Assembly: GCA_016194745.1 (NCBI GenBank)
Contig: JACQBA010000011.1
Coordinates: forward strand, 186,001 to 250,000
Source: Elusimicrobiota bacterium
Lineage (GTDB): Bacteria > Elusimicrobiota > Elusimicrobia > UBA1565 > JACRDR01
DNA length: 64,000 nucleotides
Direction of reading: 5' to 3'
Both the position numbers and the translations under genes were made by a program. Every line of letters begins with the position of its first letter. Position 1 is the stretch's first letter. A model generated the notes under the pieces. It was not told the origin of the DNA. It made no database searches and saw only the letters and a program-made list of their open reading frames with translations. Positions 58,863 through 64,000 of this stretch are shown piece by piece.

Positions 58863-60673
58863 CAGCCGACCCTCTCGACGATCAGGTCGTCGATCACCAG
58901 CATGTCCATGTCCGTGCGCGCGAACGTCAGGAGGGCGTCGTTCGGAGACGCGACCATCGGGCTGCCCTTCTCGTTGAAGGACGTGTTGAGCAGCGCGGCA
59001 AGCCCGGACTTGCGTCCGAATTCGAGGAGCAGGCGGTGGAACCGGGGGTTGTCGGCGGCGGAGCACACCTGCGGCCGCGTGCTGCGGTCCACATGGAGGG
59101 CGGCGCGCACGCGCGCGGCCGCCGGGGCGGCGACCTGGCGGGAGGCCTGCATCCACTTCACCGTCGGGGCGTCCGAACGCTCGAACATCTTGGCCGCGTC
59201 TTCGGAGGCGACGGCGCACGCGTAGGGCCGAAACGCGGCGCGGCCTTTGACCGCCTTGCTCAGGCGGCGCGCCGTGTCGAGATTCGACGGGTCCGCGAGG
59301 ATCGACCGGTTGCCGAGGGCGCGCGGGCCGTTCTCGAAGCGGCCCTGGACCCAGCCCACGATCTTCCCGGACGCCAGCGCTTCGGCGGCGCGCGCCACCG
59401 TCTCCTCGATCGAGGCGCAGCGCGTCGCGCGGAGAGGGCGGTCGACCCGCCCGTGCTGCCCGTCTCCCGCGTACTTTTTCCAGCGCGTCGGATCCAGATG
59501 CGACACCATGTCGGCGGTGCCGTCGAGCTCGTAGTGTTTTCCGAAATAGGGGTGAAGCGACGCGGGTCGGCGCTTGCCCGTCGCCCGCAGATCGGCGTAC
59601 AGCGCGGCGCCCATCGCGCCTCCCCCGTCGCCGGGATCGGGCGGCACGAAGACGCGGTCGAATATCCCGGAATCGAGGAGTTTTCCCGTGGCGACGCAGT
59701 TGAGGGCGACGCCCCCGGCGAGGCAAAGGTCGCGCAGGCCAGTGCGCTCCCGCGCCAGGCGGGCCAGCGCGAGCACGCGCTCTTCCAGCACGAGCTGCAC
59801 GCTCGCCGCCACGTCGGCGTAGCGCTGCGAGTCCGCGTCCACGGAGCCGCGGTCGTCGCTCAAGCAGTCGAATGGCAACCGCGACGCGTATGGCCGGGGC
59901 AGGCCGAAGCGCTCCGTGAACTTGGGGGTGATCGGCACTCCTTCCCAATTGCTGAAGTCGAAGAAGGAGAGATCGACGCGGTAGGTCCCGTCGGGCTGCG
60001 CCGGGATCACTTCACGCACGGCGTCGGCGTAGCGGGGCGCGCCGAAGGCCGCGAGCGCCATGGTGCTGCACTCGCCGTCGTTGACCGGGAAGCCGAGGAA
60101 GGCGGTGAACGCGGAATAGGCCAGGCCGAGCGAGTGCGGAAACGGCACGACGTCCACCGGATCGACGAAAGCGCGGCCGTCCTTCGCGCCGCCGCGGAAG
60201 AACCCGGTGCACGTCCACTCGCCGACCGCGTCCACCGTCAGGATGGCCGCTTCCTCGAACGGCGACGGGAGGAAGGCGTGCGCGGCATGGCTGAGGTGGT
60301 GGGGGACGTAGACGATCTTCGCCGGATCGCAGTCGAGGTCCCGGCTGATCTGGTTGCGCACCCACAGGCCGGAGGTCACGGCCTCCTTCATGGACTTCAA
60401 GAAGGTCTTCAAGGAGAACGGGAACTGCGCGAAAGCGGAACAGAGCGTCCGGCTGAATTTGACCTCCGGCTGCTCATGGTAGGCGATCACGTCGAGGCCG
60501 TCCACGGCGAGGCCGGCCTGCTCCAGGCAGAAGCGCGCGGCGTTGCGGGGAAAGCTGGGGTCGTGCTTCTGCAGAGTGAAGCGCTCTTCGGCCGCCGCGG
60601 CGACGATATCGCCGTCGATGACCAGGGCCGCGGAGGCGTCGTGGTAGTTCGAGGAGAGCCCCAGGACCTTCAT
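58862..60673 (-). CDS. NodU/CmcH-family carbamoyltransferase
   Basis: The 603-residue protein transfers a carbamoyl group from carbamoyl phosphate (through carbamoyl-AMP) to a hydroxyl. N-terminal Kae1/ASKHA-like motifs are LGLSSNYHDASAALVIDG, the metal-binding HHLSHAAHAF, and the nucleotide-binding LCLAGGVALNCVATGKL; the C-terminal domain has WVQGRFENGPRALGNRSILADPSN. Relatives decorate Nod factors, cephamycin, saxitoxin and polysaccharides. The ATG at 60673 overlaps the ferritin-like gene stop (ATGA). It predicts a hydroxylated, carbamoylated product of the locus. Confidence 0.93.
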   Translation of the reverse strand: MKVLGLSSNYHDASAALVIDGDIVAAAAEERFTLQKHDPSFPRNAARFCLEQAGLAVDGLDVIAYHEQPEVKFSRTLCSAFAQFPFSLKTFLKSMKEAVTSGLWVRNQISRDLDCDPAKIVYVPHHLSHAAHAFLPSPFEEAAILTVDAVGEWTCTGFFRGGAKDGRAFVDPVDVVPFPHSLGLAYSAFTAFLGFPVNDGECSTMALAAFGAPRYADAVREVIPAQPDGTYRVDLSFFDFSNWEGVPITPKFTERFGLPRPYASRLPFDCLSDDRGSVDADSQRYADVAASVQLVLEERVLALARLARERTGLRDLCLAGGVALNCVATGKLLDSGIFDRVFVPPDPGDGGGAMGAALYADLRATGKRRPASLHPYFGKHYELDGTADMVSHLDPTRWKKYAGDGQHGRVDRPLRATRCASIEETVARAAEALASGKIVGWVQGRFENGPRALGNRSILADPSNLDTARRLSKAVKGRAAFRPYACAVASEDAAKMFERSDAPTVKWMQASRQVAAPAAARVRAALHVDRSTRPQVCSAADNPRFHRLLLEFGRKSGLAALLNTSFNEKGSPMVASPNDALLTFARTDMDMLVIDDLIVERVG

Positions 60674-61377
60674 GCGGTGCGCTCGAGCTGTACTAGGAGG
60701 ATCTTGAGCTGCTCCTCGCGGGCAAGCTCCAGCCGGCGCTGCAGCGTCTTGAAAACGAAGGGGCCCGCGACGAAGTAGAGGATCGACAGCAGGACGGCGA
60801 GCGGAATCTCGCCGATGCCGCGCATGACGAGCACGTAGGAGCGCCAGCCGCGCTTGGCTCGGGACTTCAGCAGGGACCACCGGAGCCGGCTCCCCTTCCC
60901 GCCGGCGATCGATTCGAGGAGCTCCATCGAGTCCTCTTCATGGTTCGCCTCGTCCATGCGCACGGCCTTGAATACTCCCTGGATGCGGGGGTCGACGGAG
61001 GACTTGGCGTACGCCTCGAAATCCGCGTTGACGGCGCTTTCGCCGACGTGCACGTAGGACACGAAATCGACGACGGCTTGCGGGCCGTCCCCTTCCACGA
61101 GGGCCTGGCGCGTGATGACCGGGATTTCGAGCGGGGCGTTCGAGTACGCGGCGCAGGCCCGCTCGAACAAGTCGGCGTGGTGGAATTCCTCGAGGACGTG
61201 CTGGAACAGCTGAGCTTTGACGCGGGCGTCGTGGACGCGGTCCATCGCCCCCAGGAGCTGGCAGCCGCTGTCCTTCTCGATCATGGAGAATTCCTGCAGA
61301 GCATCGCGCTTGCGCCGGGGCGAAAGGCGCCAGACGAGGGGCGTCAGATAGCGGATCAGTAGTCGTCGCAGGGACAT
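60670..61377 (-). CDS. Membrane-attached di-iron (ferritin-like) protein
   Basis: The 235-residue protein carries a complete E, ExxH, E, ExxH di-iron set in a predicted four-helix bundle: Glu34 (MIEKDSG), Glu63-x-x-His66 (LEEFHHAD), Glu113 (HVGESAVN) and Glu143-x-x-His146 (MDEANHEED). Two hydrophobic helices follow (about 180-210: VLLSILYFVAGPFVF), so the catalytic bundle probably sits on the inner membrane. Such centres act as oxygenases, oxidases, desaturases or peroxide scavengers. It heads the operon with the carbamoyltransferase, suggesting it installs the hydroxyl that is then carbamoylated; this is inference. Confidence 0.78.
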   Translation of the reverse strand: MSLRRLLIRYLTPLVWRLSPRRKRDALQEFSMIEKDSGCQLLGAMDRVHDARVKAQLFQHVLEEFHHADLFERACAAYSNAPLEIPVITRQALVEGDGPQAVVDFVSYVHVGESAVNADFEAYAKSSVDPRIQGVFKAVRMDEANHEEDSMELLESIAGGKGSRLRWSLLKSRAKRGWRSYVLVMRGIGEIPLAVLLSILYFVAGPFVFKTLQRRLELAREEQLKILLVQLERTA

Positions 61378-61400
61378 CGGAGTGGATGGCCGTCGGGTGG

Positions 61401-61416
61401 TTTTGTTTAATAGTTT
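61401..61416. promoter_or_regulatory. AT-rich divergent promoter region of the di-iron and SGNH genes
   Basis: Plus strand: TTTTG then TTTAAT (61406-61411), eight bases before the SGNH ATG at 61420. Minus strand: TAAACTATTAAAC-like sequence upstream of the ATG at 61377. The block is strikingly AT-rich for this genome. Confidence 0.45.
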
Positions 61417-61419
61417 AAC

Positions 61420-62535
61420 ATGTTGTCTCGCCTCGTCAAGCCCCGGATCAGGACGGCCGCTTCGGCGGCATTGGCCGCGCTTTGCCTCTCGGGACCGCGG
61501 TCCGCCGCCGGCTCGATCGACGATTCCAACCGGCGGCTCACCGAGATCGCCTGCCCCCGCTACGATCCGGCCCTGACGCACCGGCGGCGGCCGAACTGCG
61601 AGGGCTGGCTCGTGCGCGGCGCCGAGAGGATCCGCATGTCGTACAACAGCCGCGGACTGCGGGACAAGGAGTATTCCCGCGATCCATCCACCGGTACCGT
61701 ACGGATCCTGTTCACGGGCGGCTCGCTGATCTCGGCGTCCGGCCTCGAGGAGACGCAAAGCCCGCCGCGGGTCCTCGAGCGGACGCTGCGAACGCGGGGG
61801 CTTCGGGCGGAGGTGATCAACGCGGCCGTCGAAGGCTATTCCGGCTGGCAGAACGCGGTCGTGCTGCGCGAGTACCTCGACGCCTACGCCCCGCATGCCG
61901 TCATCTTCCACCTCGCGCCGCATTACGCGTTCGAGGACCGCGCGTCCAGGATCGCGTTGTCGACGGACGGCTCGAGGATCGTCGGGCCGCGGACGCCCTT
62001 GTGGCTCCTGCTGGGCCGCACGAGCCTGCCGTTCCGGCACCATCGCGTCGCCGCCTTTCTCGAGAGGGAATTCCATTACTGGACCCAGCTCAACCGCATC
62101 TTCGCCTCTTGGCGCTTGGCCGCGATCCGCGAGGACGGCCGGCGCCTGGACGACCTGCTCGAGCCCACCATCGCCTCGCTGCGCCAAATGGCCGCGTTTT
62201 GCCGCGACCGCAAGGTGGAGCTATACGTCGCCTACGGAGGCGAGGACGTGAGCTCCGACAAGCATTTGGATTTCAACGAGCCCGAATGGTTCGTGCGGGC
62301 GAGCGAGCGTTTTTGGGTGCGTCCCTTCCGCTTCGAAGGGAGCCTGGTGGAAGAGCGGCTTCGCGCGGCCGGGGCGCGGGAGGGATTCAAGGTGCTTTCG
62401 TTCGGCGCCGCTCGCACGGGCCTGTCCGGTGCCGAGAACAGGCTGCCCGGCGACTACCACTGGAGCGCGCGCGGCGCGGAGACTATGGCTCGCGAGCTGG
62501 CGGAGCAATTTCAGGATGCCTGGTCACCGCGCTGA
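61420..62535 (+). CDS. Secreted SGNH/GDSL-like hydrolase fold protein
   Basis: The 371-residue protein has an N-terminal signal (SAALAALCLSGPRSAAG). Block I reads ILFTGGSLISASGL, so the usual GDS is GGS with the serine kept; NAAVEGYSGWQN supplies the Gly/Asn region; PGDYHWSARGAETMA gives the C-terminal Asp-x-x-His pair. SGNH proteins of this sort (AlgJ/AlgX-like) often acetylate or deacetylate polysaccharides. It lies beside the NodU-type operon, a common association. The right-hand neighbour carries a related domain on the opposite strand. Confidence 0.8.
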   Translation: MLSRLVKPRIRTAASAALAALCLSGPRSAAGSIDDSNRRLTEIACPRYDPALTHRRRPNCEGWLVRGAERIRMSYNSRGLRDKEYSRDPSTGTVRILFTGGSLISASGLEETQSPPRVLERTLRTRGLRAEVINAAVEGYSGWQNAVVLREYLDAYAPHAVIFHLAPHYAFEDRASRIALSTDGSRIVGPRTPLWLLLGRTSLPFRHHRVAAFLEREFHYWTQLNRIFASWRLAAIREDGRRLDDLLEPTIASLRQMAAFCRDRKVELYVAYGGEDVSSDKHLDFNEPEWFVRASERFWVRPFRFEGSLVEERLRAAGAREGFKVLSFGAARTGLSGAENRLPGDYHWSARGAETMARELAEQFQDAWSPR

Positions 62536-64000
62536 CTAGCGTTCGCTTCTGCGCAGCCGCTCGAAGAAGGACCAGATCAGATCGACGCCCGAGACGTCCG
62601 CGCGCAACGGACCGCTGCCCGCTCCGCGTCCAAGCGCGCATCCGTCCGCCCAGCGCCAGCGCTCCTGAGCCGGCGTCAAGCGGCCGCCCGGCCAACCGCT
62701 GCCATGGCCGTCCAGAAGGCATTGCTCCACCGCGGCGCCGTCGCGGCAGCTGCCCCACGTCCGACAACGTACGCCCTCCCGCTCGGCCCGTTCCGAGGGC
62801 TCGAGGGAGCATCCGTTGAGGCTCGCCCATCGCCGCGCGGTGTCCTCGACGGGCGCCTGCCCCAGCGACCAGCAGGACGCGCCTCCGAGATACGGCCATT
62901 CGGGATCGGCGCGGCCGTGAAGGTGGAGGATCGAGACCGCGGTCGACGGCAGGCACGGCATCTCAGGCCGAAGGCCCCCGCCGACCACCCCGACGGCGGC
63001 GATGCGGCCCTGCAGGCGGCACGCGGCGGCATACGCCATGCTAGATCCAGCAGCGCGCCCGACGACGTACACGCGGCTGCGCTCGATCTTATAGCGGGAC
63101 TCCAGCCGGTCGAGCATCGCCGAGACGAAGCCGACGTCGTCCGTCTCCTCCCAGCCGTAGAACGGCTCGAGTCTCCAGCGCTGAAATGGTCCGCTCGCTC
63201 CCCCGCCGTCCACGGCGTTCGGATACGCGGCGATGAAGCAGGCTGAGTCCGCCTTCTGGTTCAGGCCGCCGCTTTGGGCCTCTACCATCGATGAATTCTC
63301 CCCGCGCGCGTGGAAGACGACGACCAGCGGCACCCGCTTGCGGCCGTCGTAGCAGGCCGGCACGTGGACGGAGTACGTGCGGTCGGCGCCGCGGTGCCGG
63401 AGCGTCTCGAGTCTTCCTTCCGCGGGCGTCCAATCGGTGTTGACCTCGCAGTCGGCGCGGCAGATCGAAGGTTCCCCGGGCGAGCAGACGTCGTCGCCGC
63501 AGAAGGCGCGGCGCGCCTGCGGCCGCGGCCGGCGCGGAGCCGAGGGGTTCGGAGTCCAGGCCTTTGTCAATTCCCGAGCCAACGCCTTCGCGAAGACCGC
63601 GGAGCCTTCTTCGTTCCAGTGATAATCTCCCGCCAGCTGAAGATTGGGCCGCGACAGTTCGCGCATCTCCGCGTCGAGCGGAAGGACCTCGAATCCCCGC
63701 TCGCGCAGGACGCGGGCGATGAGCTCTCCCTCGAAATGAAAGGCCCGGACCCAGAACCGTTGGGAGAGGCGGACGATCCACGGCGGCTTGCCGCGCATCA
63801 CGAAGTACTGGTCGGCGTTTACGCTTTCCGCTCCGTAGGCGACGAGGAAGCGCGCGCCGCGCATGCGGCTGTACTCCTGCATCTGCCGGAGTTCCTCGAT
63901 CGTGGGAGCGATCAAATCCTCGATCTGCGCGGCGGCGTCCGGATGCCGAGTCACCGCCCAGGACGCGCGCAAACGGTTCCACTGGTCCCGGTACGCGTAA
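62536..64000 (-). CDS. SGNH-like domain fused to a PHB-depolymerase/feruloyl-esterase-like domain (5' end outside window)
   Basis: The frame is open to the right edge, so the N terminus is missing. The first ~160 visible residues parallel the C-terminal half of the SGNH protein at 61420 (APTIEELRQM, PPWIVRLSQRFWVRAFHFEG, AGDYHWNEEGS). A Cys-rich linker CGDDVCSPGEPSICRADC follows, then an alpha/beta hydrolase of the LpqC/CE1 type (VPLVVVFHARGEN, DDVGFVSAMLDRLESRY, HLHGRADPEWPY). The nucleophile elbow reads VGRAAGSSMAYA, so the serine of GxSxG is Ala here and activity is doubtful. Its stop abuts the convergent SGNH gene. Confidence 0.75.
   Translation of the reverse strand, partial: YAYRDQWNRLRASWAVTRHPDAAAQIEDLIAPTIEELRQMQEYSRMRGARFLVAYGAESVNADQYFVMRGKPPWIVRLSQRFWVRAFHFEGELIARVLRERGFEVLPLDAEMRELSRPNLQLAGDYHWNEEGSAVFAKALARELTKAWTPNPSAPRRPRPQARRAFCGDDVCSPGEPSICRADCEVNTDWTPAEGRLETLRHRGADRTYSVHVPACYDGRKRVPLVVVFHARGENSSMVEAQSGGLNQKADSACFIAAYPNAVDGGGASGPFQRWRLEPFYGWEETDDVGFVSAMLDRLESRYKIERSRVYVVGRAAGSSMAYAAACRLQGRIAAVGVVGGGLRPEMPCLPSTAVSILHLHGRADPEWPYLGGASCWSLGQAPVEDTARRWASLNGCSLEPSERAEREGVRCRTWGSCRDGAAVEQCLLDGHGSGWPGGRLTPAQERWRWADGCALGRGAGSGPLRADVSGVDLIWSFFERLRRSER

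Noticed and set aside
58863..59948. Upstream part of the long minus-strand frame that ends in the DUF5989 protein
   Set aside because: It lies inside the carbamoyltransferase gene in another frame; only the last 62 codons after the ATGA overlap have family features.

Overview
This is a GC-rich window (roughly two thirds G+C by eye) packed with genes on both strands. Many neighbours are joined by ATGA, GTGA or TTGA start/stop overlaps. Signal peptides, lipoprotein signals, a type IV pilus retraction ATPase, a SCO/CusF copper pair and an RNase P RNA indicate a diderm bacterium. The style (many secreted proteins, a NadD-YqeK fusion, GC-rich coding) would fit an uncultivated lineage such as Elusimicrobiota. 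That is only an inference, because no rRNA or other placement marker is present. I saw no tRNA, rRNA, CRISPR array, insertion sequence or prophage. Apart from rnpB no stretch above about 300 bases lacks a gene.

Layout. 1-4.8 kb: end of an ArgE/DapE-type deacetylase, argH, then a three-gene methyltransferase, type III polyketide synthase and flavoprotein operon of the phenolic-lipid type. 5-9.4 kb: small unknown genes, a SCO1/CusF-like copper pair, a dehydrogenase pair and an MFS remnant. 9.3-15.2 kb (minus strand): TatD, a TPR receptor kinase with a receiver protein, and a secreted GH-A-like protein. 15.3-19.5 kb: cyclophilin lipoprotein, rnpB, two secreted unknowns, guaB. 19.6-24.8 kb: M14 peptidase, then a haem-precursor operon (hemB, hemL) with a HAD phosphatase. 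24.8-31.7 kb (minus): a dead VOC gene, argS, rsfS, a cNMP/GAF protein, pilT, a LytR_C protein, nadD-yqeK, DUF4337. 31.8-36.3 kb: DUF1015, GT2, htpX, a Cys-rich anchored protein and an epimerase. 36.3-44.5 kb: an SsuABC/NMT1-type transporter, a Crp-type regulator, a di-haem peroxidase, an exported NPPY methyltransferase and a large FG-GAP/ASPIC protein.

The most unusual part is about 44.6-61.4 kb. Two HemN-like radical SAM proteins share matching N- and C-terminal tails. They are interleaved with five related SAM methyltransferases that all carry N-terminal signal peptides. Two of these are tandem paralogues in which the methyltransferase is fused behind a calcineurin-type phosphoesterase domain with lost metal ligands. 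The same block holds a substrate-activation trio (AMP ligase, carrier protein, acyl-CoA dehydrogenase-like oxidase), an orphan NMT1/THI5 binding protein, and a convergent arm of membrane di-iron protein, NodU-type carbamoyltransferase, DUF5989 micro-protein and a fifth methyltransferase. SGNH-like proteins flank it. It reads as an undescribed biosynthetic or envelope-modification locus; the product cannot be deduced from sequence.

Regulation. A recurring extended -10 box (TGG followed by TAYAAT-like hexamers) lies only 6-10 nt before the start codon of at least nine genes without a Shine-Dalgarno site, which suggests widespread leaderless transcription. The radical SAM genes instead have TTGAC-type -35 boxes and longer leaders.
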